From positions 1 to 64,000 of the forward strand of contig LGRX02027855.1 in assembly GCA_001247695.2 (NCBI GenBank): a stretch of DNA of 64,000 nt, written 5' to 3'. The notes under the pieces are model-generated. The model searched no databases, was not told where the DNA came from, and worked only from the letters and a program-made list of their open reading frames with translations. This DNA is from Cymbomonas tetramitiformis. Its lineage: Eukaryota; Chlorophyta; Pyramimonadophyceae; Pyramimonadales; Pyramimonadaceae. The position numbers were made by a program, and so were the translations under genes. Shown piece after piece: positions 40,267 to 51,477 of the stretch. Every line of letters starts with the position of its first letter. Position 1 is the stretch's first letter.

Positions 40267-43200
40267 CTACAGTTTGGACTTCATATCGCAAACGGGGCCC
40301 GCGAGGGCTTTGCCAACTTTTGACTGGGTAGGCTGCCCTAAATGGCCTGTGATATATCTTCCTGCTTCTAGCACTTTCTCTAAATCCACCTGCGCCCCAG
40401 TCCCAACCAATCAACTTGACTCTATGCAGGCCTCAAAGCCCACCATCATGCATTCCATAAGTAGCACCATGCTTGCAAAATATGCAGCTGGAATCATTCA
40501 ACATGTAGATGGATCACTCACGACGTCCGGGTTGCTTGCTCGACGGATTTATTCCAATGGGAAGCTCGCAAAGCTGGAAAGCCTCATCAAAGATGCAGAC
40601 CTGGAGATGGCACATGGAACAAACGAAGAGCTCGGGATGCAAACAACCCTGGCCGAGGTATCAGCTGATAAGTGCAATAACATGGGATTCACCCCCGTGT
40701 GTATGCCCATTCCATGCAGCATGTATACCACATCCTCCGTTGACACATTACCTGCATTGCAAACATGCAAATCTCACAACACCGCCTGCTGTGGTGCTTT
40801 GTGGCAAACAGGAAACGCAGGAAGGCGCTATGCTAGCGAGCCAATAATCGGAGTTGAAGATTCCATGTGACTCCGCAGGTTCGCGTTTCCCAGCAAAGCA
40901 ACTGCTAGTGGCTGGCGGGAAACCCCTCGCTGCTTGGCCGGTCATCTTTTGGCTACATCTCCGCTGCGCACCATCACAGTACATGCCAGAGCGACGCCAC
41001 CCTTGAGGGAATGAAGACATGGTTCAAGACCGATATTCCCAAAGGGGCAGTCGGTCTGCCACTGTGATCATGTTTGATAATGGTGGCAGGGCTCGATGCG
41101 TTCCCTCATCCACGCTCGACAAGTTTACAACTGTACATCAATGATAAGTGACACTCCAACGTCACTTTCTCCTCGCATCAAACATGTACATGCCAGTTTG
41201 CGGGCTTTTGGGGCCATTCGATCAGTTCAGTGCGCGGAGCTTCATGGCCGCAAGGCAGCGGTCCGAGTGCAACTTGCAATGCTTCGGTTTTTGCCGCACG
41301 CGCATTGCGTCAAGCGCCAGGGTCCTCAGTGAAAAATGTTCCACAGGCAGCGCAGCCACCCGAGAGAGCCCTACTGAAGGCTTCTGGAGCTCAGTGCATG
41401 CGTGTGATGCTACTCGTGCGGAGACCAGTTCGGGCGTGACAGAAAGCTTGGCACTCAAAGCGAGGAAACCAAACACGGATACGCGGAGCTGAGCCTCACG
41501 TGGTGCAGCGCCGACAATCAAACACTCCTGGTATTGCAGAGCAGGGCCGTGTGTGCTCTACCTGAAGCTCCTTTGGCATATGGGCAGCCGCCCAGCCCTG
41601 CAACTGCGCTGTCTATGACCGTGACGCCCTATGAATGACAGCCCCTCAGAAAACCCCCTCAACAGATGAGACAGTAGAATTTTGAGCTGGGAAAATGGCA
41701 ACAAGAAACGATGCTGCTCTCCGACGATGTGCCACGGAGTGCGACTGTGACAGTGCCGCTGCTCTGAGCTGATGTACTGAGAGGCTGCTCTGAGCTGATG
41801 TACTGAGAGCGGCCGAGTCGAAGGTTGAGTGAAACAGGCCCGCCACATTCAACCGCTAGACATCAAACGATGAGGACCAGCAGCATGAAGAGCTCTGGTA
41901 AGATAAACGTTGGCAACACTCACCATCTTCACTGCCGTGAGAGTATTTACCAAAGCCTGCCCGTACCTGCACAATGCATCCACCCACACTATTGCTGCAG
42001 GCCGGTCATGCAGCTCAGCAGTGAGACCACGTTTGATGATCGGCCGCAAGTCATGCATAGCTCCGGGCTCGAGAGCGCTGGTCAGCAGCAGACCACTTGG
42101 ACTGTGCGTGCTGCAAAGGTGGATTCGCCAGGGCAGGGGCGCACGCGCAGGCGCACACGACTTCGACTGCACAGAGACAGGAGCAGTGCTTCTCGGAGCA
42201 CAAGACCTCGAGTAGATATGGTGGCAATTTGGTCAGGAAGTGGGGGCGCACGTGTCATGGAAATGCCCCGCAAGCTTCTCAACAGGCACGTACTGTGTCA
42301 CCTCTTTGATGACACGCTCGATGTCCCCTGTGAACGCTCCACAACGTCAAAATCAACGATCTCTACTTTGCACTGCTTTGTGCAGTTCCTCCCTTCCGCT
42401 GTTGCATATACACAGCCATCTCTTGCCACCGAGCCGGCACCAAAACTTCCTGCGCTTCCAAGCCAGTCGCAAAAATGTACGTCACAATGGAGCCAAGCAC
42501 GAAAACGTTTGCCGTGCAGCTTGGGACCAAATTTTCAATTGCGATTGCCGCAAATTTTGTGTTTGGGATACCAATTCCAAACAGATGCACCTTAAATAGG
42601 GAAAGCGCCAGTGACGGGCTGAAATAAGCGCCCCCTCATATGGGAGGAAATAACGAAGGGGATCGAAACTGGTGCATTTTGTAGGCAAGCGCCTGTCTGC
42701 AGTTGGTGGCCACTCGCCGGAGGGTGCGCGATCCATCAGCTCAAACCAGCGCCCCTTCACGTGCAGCAGGCAACGAGAAGAGCTTGAAACTGGTGGCCCT
42801 TCAAATAGAAGAAAGTGAAACAAGGGTTCAGAAGTGGTGCGCCTTGGCGTGGTACCAGCACCGCTTCGGCTTGTAGGGACTGGGGGGGCCCTCTTGAAAG
42901 CGTCGCTTCGGCTTGTAGGGACTGGGGGGGCCCTCTTGAAAGCGCCGCTTCGGCTTGTAGGGACTGGGGGGGCCTCTTGAAGCAGGTGAAGCGTCTTTCA
43001 AGGTGCAAACTGGGGCCCCTCTTGAAGCAGAGAGAGAGCTCAGATTAGGGTTTACCCGGAGTGCCAATTCCGATTGTATCTCCCAAAGACACCTCATAGC
43101 AGCCCATATCCATTAAAGCTTTGGCTACCTGCCAATCGGCAATTTTCCCGAATCACTCCGACAACCCGACATTGGATCGACGCCGTCAAGGGCTGCGCAA

Positions 43201-46200
43201 TACTCCCGTTTTTACGACGCAAAGCTACGCAGGTGTGAGGCACTTGAGACTTGCGTCGTAAAAACAGGCGTTTGAAGCCGTTAATCGCTGTGCAACATTT
43301 CCGGATACCTCAGATACGGCCTGCTAACTAAACCATGTACCAAGTGCCGTCAAATTGCTGGTGTGTTACTGGTATGTTTGCATGAATATGAGATGGAGGC
43401 TAGGCTGCATCGTTGGCCGAAAGATTCCGAGTAACAGCGTACATCGTGAGCGGCTGCTACGGGGAAGACAGGGTTTCACTCGAACCCAACCCACGTTCCT
43501 TACAGGTAATGCATATACGGATCGGGGCGTAGACCCAGTGAGTGGGCTGCGGACGTGGGCTTGGGCATGGCGCAGGTCCACCAAGCGTGCCCCTGCGCCG
43601 CCGGTAGAAGCTGGGCAGTCGGGAGGGAGAGGTCGGGCGACCGGCAGTTGGAAATCGGGGGCCACCTTAGCCACCGCCGCCGGGTCCACTCTCCCCTCGT
43701 AAGGGCAGCCAGCGATGCAAGACACGTACCTGTGGACCAGTTACGGCAACCCAAGGGGGACTTCTCACCTCTTCTGGAAGCAGGATTGATTGAGTACATC
43801 GGTCTGCCTTAAACAGGTGGAGCGCACTCCTCCCCGGTGCTCGAGCGCAATAGAAAGTGCGGCTCTTGCAGCTGTTTTCCGAGCGCGCAGTGTAAGGCAC
43901 AGTTGTTTTCGCGCCCCTTCAGAAGCCCTTCAGATAGTGCGCAGACAGCGGCTGCAGCATGTATTCTAGGGCATCTTCTTGCGAGTCCGACGTTAGGAAG
44001 AGAGGTTCGAGTGCGGAGGCTGCCCTATCACGAGTCAGAGAGGTCAGGGCAACGAGGCGAGGTCCCTTTTCTGCCGTTCGGAGTGCCGTCAGCGCTCTCG
44101 GTCCGAGGGAGAAGGCGGACCCGCGGACGGCGATGGAGCGCTCTGCCGCGGCTCGAAGCACCGGCCGGAACCGCTCAAGGCTTTCTTCGATGGTGCAGTT
44201 GATATTCGTGCGGCTAAAGGTTTCCTGTGAGCGTTGCGGCAGAGACACTACGCACACGTGAACGTCCGTGCCAGGCCAGTCCCCGTGCAGCAACACGGAG
44301 CCCGAAACACTGCAGATCGACTGTGACAGGCCACTCCCCGTGCAGCAACACGGAGCCCGAAACAGTGCAGATCGACTGTGCCAGACGGAGGTAGCTCGGA
44401 GAGAGAACTGTGACATGCAACGGGATATTTCAACGAGTTGTCGAATAAAACAAAGGCTGTCGAAATCTGTTTCGCCGTGTGCCATCAAATTTGCCCTGAT
44501 TTGTGGACGAAGGCCGGAAGCTGTACCGAAGCAGCAGCAAATACAGCGACCTCTGTGGCGCCCGCTGCTGCAGCGCCTTCAAAACCCTGCGTCACACAAC
44601 CGCTGACGCCGTCGCATTCCCAATACGATCGCCCCACGCTACCAAAAAAAACAGTGGCCGGGCCATATTGAAATCGAAACACAAGCCGGCCACACGCCTC
44701 AAGAAACAGGTGAACGGTGCGGACGGGAACAAAACTGGCTGCGTCAAGGACAGGAAAAAAAGGGGCCGAAATTGTAGAAGGAGGAACAAGTCAAAGAAGC
44801 TCAGCGGAAAGCCATGGTACCTTCATGTTGGGGGTGAGCACCGAGTAGTTGACGTGATCCATGCCGAGATCCTACGAAGTCGACCCATACGCCCGACTCT
44901 AGGAAAGATGGTTTACGAGTGACCTAGACTTCTGCTGCCGCGTTCAGCAAGAAGCTGGAGCGTAGAGCGGAAGTAATAATCGAGTGATTCAAAACGAAAG
45001 AATACCTTCACGCGGCGGGTCACTTCTGCGTGATCGCCCATTTGGGGAACCCACTTCGGAGACACGAAGCTCGTGATCTCGATGTTCGGCAGGCCTGCAA
45101 CAACCTCAAACAAATGGCTAAACCAGATTCGGCACTCCCAAATACACGAGTTAGGCAGGAACCATTTTTCGTTCCTCAGCTGTGACTTAAGGGCTTGTGT
45201 TTGTGAGAAACCACAATTTGACACGTGGGAATGAACGCAGGTGGATGAAAGGGCGAGCATGTTGTTGACGACAACTGCCTCGAGTGCAGAATTGGTGTTC
45301 TCTATGAAAGTGCTTCAGAGATACGATATTGGTATTTTATATAAGTTGTATATACATATGTACAACTGACATAATTCAAGCGGACATGCATACTGAGAGA
45401 CGTGAGGAGCACCCGAGGACACCACACTAATCAGATCACATCAAGAGCTTCCTCGGTTTCCAATCACTCATGCCGTGCAACATGCACAAGACCGTAACTC
45501 AATCCCCAACAAATATGATTTAGGCACGTAAGGAAGTGCCCACACCCTTTACCCGTATCCGCCCGGTGAGACGTGGACCTAGCCAACAGAAGCCTGAACA
45601 CTGCCATGCAAGCCACACGGCACACGTGATGCACACCGCAAGCAAGGCCGCCCGACCACCAATGCAGCAGCAAACGTGTGCTGCACAAAGGAAAACGAGT
45701 GCATCCCCAGCACCCGTTTCCCCCGCACAACAGATAGTATTGCCCTCTGTATATGTGCGGTGCATATATTTAGAGACGTGAGGAGCACCCGACCCGTGTA
45801 GATACATACATACATACTGAACGGCATGAGATCGGCCAACAAAAGCCAGCCCACCATCATCCCAGTGGATGTTAAAAGCAAATCAAGAGCAGGGCGGGGC
45901 CGTGACAAGATACCACAAACGAATACATATTCCCAACCCAAATGCAAAGCAGCATGGAAGATGATACGATGTGACCGATCGTCATACATACATACATACA
46001 CACATAAAAACACACACACACCGCATACCGAATGGCGTCAGGAGGCAAGCCCACCGGTGACTAAAACGCATACCCATATCGGCTTGAGGCACCCCAACTG
46101 AATGCAGCCTTATCGTCACCCCAGAAGGCAATCAGTCAGAAGAAGAAGGGCAGGGCAGTTACTTGGCACCACGTACACACGTGGTGCAGTTGACACTATG

Positions 46201-46886
46201 AATAGGTACACACCACTGTGTGGCGAGAGGCACACCATCGGAAGCTAGCCCAAATACCCGGTGGAGTAAAGCTGACGTGCACAACCAGGGCGGGACACAG
46301 TAACACTCACACACGCGCGTGAATAACAGCGCGGTATGTAGGCAGGAATCACTGGCAAGCACGTCGCGCGCCTATGAGCCTGCGTGCAACGTACTGACAC
46401 TGGGTTACGTGGAGTAAGCGTGTGCTGGTGGTTACAACGGCAAAGCAAATGTGCACAGTGCTGCCGGATCGTGAAGGGGAAACGAAACGACACATACGGC
46501 CCCACGCCTCGCCATAAGAATATGCTGTGGGCTCAGAATTTCGTTACCAGCAGCAGCAAGACGTCTTATCAACTCAATTTTTACGTCGGTGGGAACGACG
46601 CTTGCTTCATTCTGCAGACCGTCCCTGGAGGAAACAGTGGAACCCGTCGTGCACAATTTATCAGGATCGGAAATCGGTGCATGATGAGAAAAGGTTTCAT
46701 TTCAGTCTCGAGACAGACTCGGAAAACCTGGCAAATATCGCAACTGCAGAAGCCATACCTTGGCCCGACTTCCACAATTCTCACGGAAGTCGGCAAAGGT
46801 GTGCCACAGAGAGTGCGCGTTTGAAGGAGCCCTCCAGTGAGGCTTGAGACCTTCTGACCTCTCAGAATTGATAGGTCGCCTCTCAT
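40267..46886 (-). CDS. HMGCL: Hydroxymethylglutaryl-CoA lyase, 13 exons, 337 aa, C-terminal SKL
   Basis: Cleaves HMG-CoA to acetyl-CoA and acetoacetate, the last step of leucine breakdown. Exons in transcript order: 46759-46886, 46548-46624, 45006-45094, 44821-44871, 44527-44586, 44121-44224, 43666-43729, 43056-43128, 42252-42327, 41924-41966, 41562-41628, 40693-40751, 40267-40389. The sum is 1014 nt; every junction is GT-AG and every phase matches. Family landmarks are EVGPRDGLQNE (R43, D44), [52 protein letters not shown] (H237, H239), [14 protein letters not shown] (C270, N279) and [10 protein letters not shown]43, D44, H237, H239, C270 and N279 correspond to the human catalytic or metal-site residues. 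The first ~34 residues, basic and Ser/Leu-rich with one Asp, could be a mitochondrial presequence. The terminal KSKL is a PTS1 signal, so dual mitochondrial/peroxisomal location is likely. The start Met is the one that fits the phase of exon 1; a further 5' exon cannot be excluded. Confidence 0.95.
40331..40657 (+). other. Antisense exon candidate within the lyase gene
   Basis: An open plus-strand segment with acceptor GACTGGGTAG and donor GTATCA; an alternative acceptor is CTATGCAG before 40430. From 40430 it encodes a clean helical stretch including [14 protein letters not shown] and [19 protein letters not shown]. It overlaps the last lyase exon and lies mostly in its last intron. It may be the end of a convergent gene, or chance. 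Its phase fits the candidate exon 39764-39905. Confidence 0.25.
41757..41811. repeat. 26-bp tandem duplication in a lyase intron
   Basis: Two copies of GCTGCTCTGAGCTGATGTAC plus TGAGAG in the intron between lyase exons 41924-41966 and 41562-41628. Confidence 0.8.
42855..42985. repeat. ~42-bp minisatellite (three copies) in a lyase intron
   Basis: Unit begins CGCTTCGGCTTGTAGGGACT and continues with a run of seven G and CCCTCTTGAAAG. It lies in the intron between lyase exons 43056-43128 and 42252-42327. Confidence 0.9.
44274..44392. repeat. ~62-bp tandem duplication in a lyase intron
   Basis: Two adjacent near-identical copies starting GGCCA(G/C)TCCCCGTGCAGCAA in the intron between lyase exons 44527-44586 and 44121-44224. 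Confidence 0.88.
45820..45984 (-). repeat. Dispersed ~168-bp repeat, copy B
   Basis: Inverted copy of 33143-33310, in the large intron between lyase exons 46548-46624 and 45006-45094. A CATA-type microsatellite adjoins it on both sides (about 45805-45820 and 45985-46005). The same intron has a direct repeat of AGACGTGAGGAGCACCCGA at ~45405 and ~45775. Confidence 0.75.
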
Positions 46887-47352
46887 ATTCAGATTCGCCG
46901 GTGGCTAGCAGCTATTTGGGCAGATTTCTGTGTAGGTCAAAAATCTGAATTGGAAAATTGCGAAAGTGGTGATTCAATGCTCTGCTGATAGAGAACGTCG
47001 AGCTTTAGATGAACAGAAAGTTCCACAGCGTCAGCGGCACTCGACTGTTGTCAACTGTTTAAGTCAGACGAGAGGGTTTTTTAAGTGTTTATGTAACGTA
47101 ATAAGATTCTTTTATGATTTATGGCAATATCTACTGCGTAATGGCGACTTGGCGAGGGATGTTGAAGCGGTGGACACTGTATCGGAGTTCTATCGGAAGT
47201 ATCGGTGACACGCTAAAACCAAAAACGCTATCCCCTCTCCCCGCATTCATATCCGTCCGATCGTCGATAATCGGCTGTCAAAGTATCATACAAGTAGGCT
47301 ATCCCCATCGCATCGTCTGAATCGTCCCCAATCCGCTCAGCGCTCACCGCGT
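46887..47352. other. Upstream region of the lyase gene
   Basis: No gene is seen on either strand. It should contain the lyase promoter and 5' UTR; I cannot identify a TATA box or other element with confidence. Confidence 0.4.
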
Positions 47353-47858
47353 CAAGGATGCGCTTTGGATTTTTGGCGTTGGCGGTGGCGTGGCGCGCAG
47401 TTTTTGTCAGCGTGGTGGCGCGCCACGGCGCTGGCGTGGCGCCTGAATTTTTGGGGTGCCGCCAACGCTGGCGCAGCGCCTGGATTAAATTGGGGCGCCA
47501 GCGTGCCGGCGCCCTTGGCGAGATAGAGGGGTCGTGGGGAGAGTTTCGAGGGAGGGGCAGCCCCCCTCCCGTCCGTAATCGACCCCCTTCTACCCTGAAA
47601 ATGCCTTCGTTGATGTCTCGTGGGGCGTGACATGGCGTGACAAGCGAAGGGCCCGTGGCGATGGCGTGGGGCTGGCGTGGCGAACGAGCCAGCGCCGCTG
47701 GCGGAGCGCCTCGATTACGATGGAGCGATGGCGCGCTGTGGCGGCAGCGCGGCGCGTGCATTTTTGCTGGCCCGCCAGCGTTGGCGGGGCGTGTGGGCTC
47801 TCAAAATGGGTCAGGCGCGCCAGATATGGCGCGCCGGCGCGTCCAAAGCGCATCCTTG
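47353..47858. mobile_element. 506-bp MITE with perfect 8-bp target duplication, copy B
   Basis: The inverted repeats CAAGGATGCGCTTTGGA and TCCAAAGCGCATCCTTG are perfect over 17 bp. The flanks are CACCGCGT at 47345-47352 and 47859-47866, a perfect 8-bp duplication. The body is the reverse complement of copy A (4970-5488) with small indels. Type: non-autonomous, hAT-like by duplication length. Confidence 0.92.
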
Positions 47859-47873
47859 CACCGCGTCACCGGG

Positions 47874-48134
47874 TGCTGAAATCTGTATAGGCAGCCCTGA
47901 CCGGGAGTCCCGGTGCAGGCCCCTATGACAGATTCCTAGGTAGCCAACACTGGACCGTGACTGATCCGTAAGCCTGTGCTGTGACACACCGAGTGTCACA
48001 GGTAGCTAGCGACTCGAGACCGTTCCGACTCCGTGACCGTTCCGGATATATCTAGCTTAGGGTTTATTTCTTATGAGAGTTTATCTATATTGGTTCACTG
48101 ACTGTCTGATATCTTGAACCGGGATATTCCAGTA
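47874..48134 (+). repeat. 5' LTR of the gag-only element
   Basis: 261 bp, TGCTGAAATC at the start and GGGATATTCCAGTA at the end. The sequence just inside (GGTCGTGGACCCA) abuts the LTR directly and is the presumed primer-binding site. It matches GGTTATGGGCCCA, the initiator-tRNA type site seen in the neighbouring mini-element, at about 10 of 13 positions. Confidence 0.92.
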
Positions 48135-48287
48135 GGTCGTGGACCCATTCCACGCTATATTCCACAGCTAGTTTGGCCATGATTGGCTAAAGCAGCCGCT
48201 TGGAGAGGTGGTGCGCGACGGCGCGTTTGGGGACTCACGGGAATTTTGAGATGAGCTGTTTGCGGTGAGCGTCTTTGAGCCGCAGCT

Positions 48288-50861
48288 ATGGGGGTTCGAC
48301 CTGGACCGGGCCTAGTCGACGCAATGTTCATTTACGGTATTACGCTTGCCCTGATCCCGCTTGCTGCCGATTTTTGGGCTGGTGGCTCGAGCACCTTCGA
48401 CCTCGACAACGTCTTCCAGTGCCCCTCGCTCGCATGGCTCTACCGCTCCTTCCGTAACTGTGGCGTCGCATCTTCCCCACGACATTACCCGAACGTGCCC
48501 CGGCGTACCACCTCCCATCAGGCTTTCAGAGTTATGGGTGTATCCACTAGAGCAAAACGGTCCCTCACGAGGGACTCCGACATCGACGCCTCGCTGAGGC
48601 TCACTGACGCGGTTCGCAACACGCCGACGGCTAAATCACCGGCTATTACGAACCCCGACCCTACTTCCAACACCGACGCCGACGTTGCGACGAGGAAGTA
48701 TCTGCAGGAGCAGTCCAAGCTTGTGGACGAGGTCTACAAGGGGCGGCTCCATCGGACATGGGCCAAGGGTATCCGCGAGGATATCCTTGGCGACAAGAAG
48801 CATTATTTCAGCGGCACTTCTGACGCGGGTCTCCTCTCCGATGTGGTGGTTCAGCTACGTACGGAGTTTGAGTCCGCTGGGCTGGACCTCGTCTCGTTCG
48901 ACCTTGACGACCCCCAGGCTCTGGTGGTGGGCAAGGTGAACGCCCTGCTGTACGACGTGCTTGGGCTTATCATCGAGAAGCACAGCAACGCCCACGTCTG
49001 GCTTACGGGTACGGACGCGTCTGCCGACCGAGATGGACGGCGTGCGCTGGTGGACATCGTGAAGCGCAGCGTACCAGTGGCGTTGCGGGAGTCCTTCCAG
49101 CAGGAGCATGCCGCGCTTAGTTATCCCGCAAACGTTGACCCGCAGCCGATTTTGGCTCGGGAACAACGTTTGGTGCGGGATAACAAGGCCGCCGACTGGA
49201 CCCCAACCGAGGCCACCAGGAAGCTCAGCCTCTACAGCCGGCTTGACCCGGTATTCTACGCCGCGGTCAAGGTGCGTTACCCCATGGTGGCAGATCTCGC
49301 GGCGGTTTCACTCGGTGCTCTGCGCTCTCTGGTTGTAGAGATTTATCAGGCATGGGCGCAGACGGACGTGGGGAAGGCCGTTCTGGCCAAGCCCGCAGGT
49401 GGTGGCGCGTCGGCTCTGCTCACCAGCAGCGAGCACCAGGTACTTCTGGACAAGATCAAGGAGTTGACCGAGCTGGTACAGCGGCAGTGCGGGGCGGCTC
49501 CGCCGGTGGTGCAGCAGCAGCGGGATCCGCCGCAGCGGCAGCACGGGCAGCGCCGGCAGCAGCAGCGCGGGCAGTCACCGCGGGGCTTCCGCATGGGGGT
49601 CCAATCCCCACCGGCGGTGGGCTACGATCGTGACGAGCAGCGGGCTAAGCCGCTGTGTACCCGCTGCAAGAAGACTGGTAAGGACCTCTATCATTTCTAC
49701 CGCGACTGCCCGCTTGGCGGTCGCCAACATTCCCCCACCTCGGCCGCGGCTTTCTGTATCCCCATCGACGACGAGGATGCGGAGGGCGTGCATGCCCTCG
49801 CCATGTGTGCTGTCTTTCAGGAGGCGGCGGATGATGGAGCTGAGGCCTTTGCCCGCGCGGCGACGGTGTACGGTCCGCCAGCGGTGCTGTGCGGGGGCGT
49901 TGTGGGAGGCATCGACGTGTCGGCCTACGGCTTCTCCGTTGACGCGGTGACACCGGTGGCGGAGACGTCCGGTGACGACATCCTGCAGCGGCTGGACGAC
50001 CTCGCGGCGGAGGTCAACGCGGCGGTAGAGCCTAAGGTACATTACACTCACGCCTCTTTCCCGCCGCCTGCGGGCATTGCGACGCAGGCTTCGGCTCTGG
50101 TGTGTGACGCTGCGAGCGCAGGTATCACACCAGAGGAGCAGGTTCCGGCAGGTGGTGCGGCGGCATCGGCATCCGCCGTGCCGGCCCCTGCTATGCCTGT
50201 CTTGGAGAATGAGCAAGAGCTCCTGGAGCTCTACGGCTACGGCCCGCCCGTGTCCCTTCAATCGACGCGGGTGACCACCACGGAGAAGTCCGACGGTGAA
50301 TTCGCGGGGGTTGTGGAAGCTGCCAACCACTCCGCGGTTGCGCCGGTTGACTTGACCGGCTACGACACCGACGACTACGAGGATTTTGCAGACGGCAGCT
50401 TCGCCGTCAAGCCGCGGACTCCGGCCATCTCGGCTAATCATGCGTCAGAGCCCGCAGCCCACGTGACTGAGTCTGGTGGTGCTTCCCGCACCTACGGATG
50501 TGGCAAGCCGCCATGGGGCTTCCCCGCACACGCGGGCCCGTGGGGTTTTCCTTACTTTGTCTCTCTCATTCTTTTCATCTCGATCATGGGTGTGGGGGCA
50601 GCCGCCTACACGGCGGCCAATGACATCGACTCTGTACAGGTATCGGGTCGGGCTGCACCGCAGCCTGTGCTGTGCAGGGGGGACTTATGCATCTACCCCG
50701 GTATATCCGAGCTGGACCCCGTCACTCTGGATGCAGTACTGCACTCCCTGGGTGCTGCGACGGTGGTTCACCGGCCGCTTGACCCACTGGAGAGCAGTGC
50801 TGCAAGCTACTACCGTGGGCATTGTGGTGACGGTGCACCTCTGGACTTTGACCCCGAGTAG
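48288..50861 (+). CDS. Gag-like protein of the LTR element, 857 aa, with zinc knuckle and C-terminal membrane segment
   Basis: The first ~400 residues are a mostly helical capsid-like region in the copia-gag style (for example VWLTGTDASADRDGRRALVD). A Gln/Arg-rich nucleic-acid-binding stretch follows. The zinc knuckle C457-x2-C460-x8-H-x4-C has a longer middle spacing than the usual CX2CX4HX4C. The C-terminal ~350 residues are acidic and Ala-rich. Near residue ~755 lies a hydrophobic segment, FPYFVSLILFISIMGVGAAA, that could be a membrane helix. Such a segment is unusual for a Gag and may be the start of a lost downstream region. The frame is intact, as expected for a recent insertion. Confidence 0.82.
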   Translation: MGVRPGPGLVDAMFIYGITLALIPLAADFWAGGSSTFDLDNVFQCPSLAWLYRSFRNCGVASSPRHYPNVPRRTTSHQAFRVMGVSTRAKRSLTRDSDIDASLRLTDAVRNTPTAKSPAITNPDPTSNTDADVATRKYLQEQSKLVDEVYKGRLHRTWAKGIREDILGDKKHYFSGTSDAGLLSDVVVQLRTEFESAGLDLVSFDLDDPQALVVGKVNALLYDVLGLIIEKHSNAHVWLTGTDASADRDGRRALVDIVKRSVPVALRESFQQEHAALSYPANVDPQPILAREQRLVRDNKAADWTPTEATRKLSLYSRLDPVFYAAVKVRYPMVADLAAVSLGALRSLVVEIYQAWAQTDVGKAVLAKPAGGGASALLTSSEHQVLLDKIKELTELVQRQCGAAPPVVQQQRDPPQRQHGQRRQQQRGQSPRGFRMGVQSPPAVGYDRDEQRAKPLCTRCKKTGKDLYHFYRDCPLGGRQHSPTSAAAFCIPIDDEDAEGVHALAMCAVFQEAADDGAEAFARAATVYGPPAVLCGGVVGGIDVSAYGFSVDAVTPVAETSGDDILQRLDDLAAEVNAAVEPKVHYTHASFPPPAGIATQASALVCDAASAGITPEEQVPAGGAAASASAVPAPAMPVLENEQELLELYGYGPPVSLQSTRVTTTEKSDGEFAGVVEAANHSAVAPVDLTGYDTDDYEDFADGSFAVKPRTPAISANHASEPAAHVTESGGASRTYGCGKPPWGFPAHAGPWGFPYFVSLILFISIMGVGAAAYTAANDIDSVQVSGRAAPQPVLCRGDLCIYPGISELDPVTLDAVLHSLGAATVVHRPLDPLESSAASYYRGHCGDGAPLDFDPE

Positions 50862-51160
50862 CTTTCCTTCTGGATCTGGCAGTGCACCACTCTGGTGGTG
50901 TACTGAGATGTGCTTTGACCTCAACATGGTCTTCAAATTTGGTTTATGCTTTACTTTGACATCTACAATCTTCAATCTGGTTTGCTGCCACAGTGCTTTT
51001 CAGTAGTTTAGCAGGACCTGAGTGCCTGTATGTTTCTGCTCTTGTGCCGGCTAGAGGGTTTCAATTTGTGTATCAGAATAGCACAGTTGAATTAGCAGTT
51101 AGGTTTGTCACCCTAGCTCCTACCCTAACTTATCTTGACTTCTCTGACTTACCTGTCAGT

Positions 51161-51185
51161 CACCACCCACAGTGCTGGGGTGGTG
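51161..51185 (+). promoter_or_regulatory. Hairpin and purine tract before the 3' LTR of the gag-only element
   Basis: CACCAC (51161-51166) can pair with GTGGTG (51180-51185), and the GGGGTGGTG arm directly precedes the LTR as the likely polypurine tract. The same layout occurs in two other LTR elements here (51808-51827 on the minus strand, and 59948-59966). Confidence 0.6.
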
Positions 51186-51444
51186 TGCTGAAATCTGTAT
51201 AGGCAGCCCTGACCGGGAGTCCCGGTGCAGGCCCCTATGACAGATTCCTAGGTAGCCAACACTGGACCGTGACTGATCCGTAAGCCTGTGCTGTGACACA
51301 CCGAGTGTCACAGGTAGCTAGACTCGAGACCGTTCCGACTCCGTGACCGTTCCGGATATATCTAGCTTAGGGTTTATTTCTTATGAGAGTTTATCTATAT
51401 TGGTTCACTGACTGTCTGATATCTTGAACCGGGATATTCCAGTA
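51186..51444 (+). repeat. 3' LTR of the gag-only element
   Basis: 259 bp, differing from the 5' LTR by a 2-bp deletion in the TAGCTAG(CG)ACTCGAG stretch; no other difference was seen by eye. Confidence 0.92.
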
Positions 51445-51477
51445 CCGGGGACCGGGCAGAAGATCGCGATCGCAGTG

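Larger units (their letters stand above)
47874..51444 (+). mobile_element. Gag-only LTR retrotransposon (3.57 kb), young and complete
   Basis: Bounded by direct LTRs of 261 bp (47874-48134) and 259 bp (51186-51444) that look identical except for a 2-bp indel. CCGGG flanks both sides (47869-47873 and 51445-51449) as the 5-bp target duplication. The LTRs start TGCTG and end CCAGTA. The only long ORF is gag-like; there is no protease, integrase or reverse transcriptase, so it must be mobilised in trans by a related copia element. Near-identical LTRs imply a very recent insertion. Confidence 0.93.

Noticed and set aside
43919..44488. Single-exon 189-aa minus-strand protein
   Set aside because: Only its middle (44121-44224) is coding, as an exon of HMG-CoA lyase; the rest is intron read-through including a tandem duplication.
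46432..46656. Independent small minus-strand gene
   Set aside because: It contains lyase exon 46548-46624 and intron sequence, not a separate gene.
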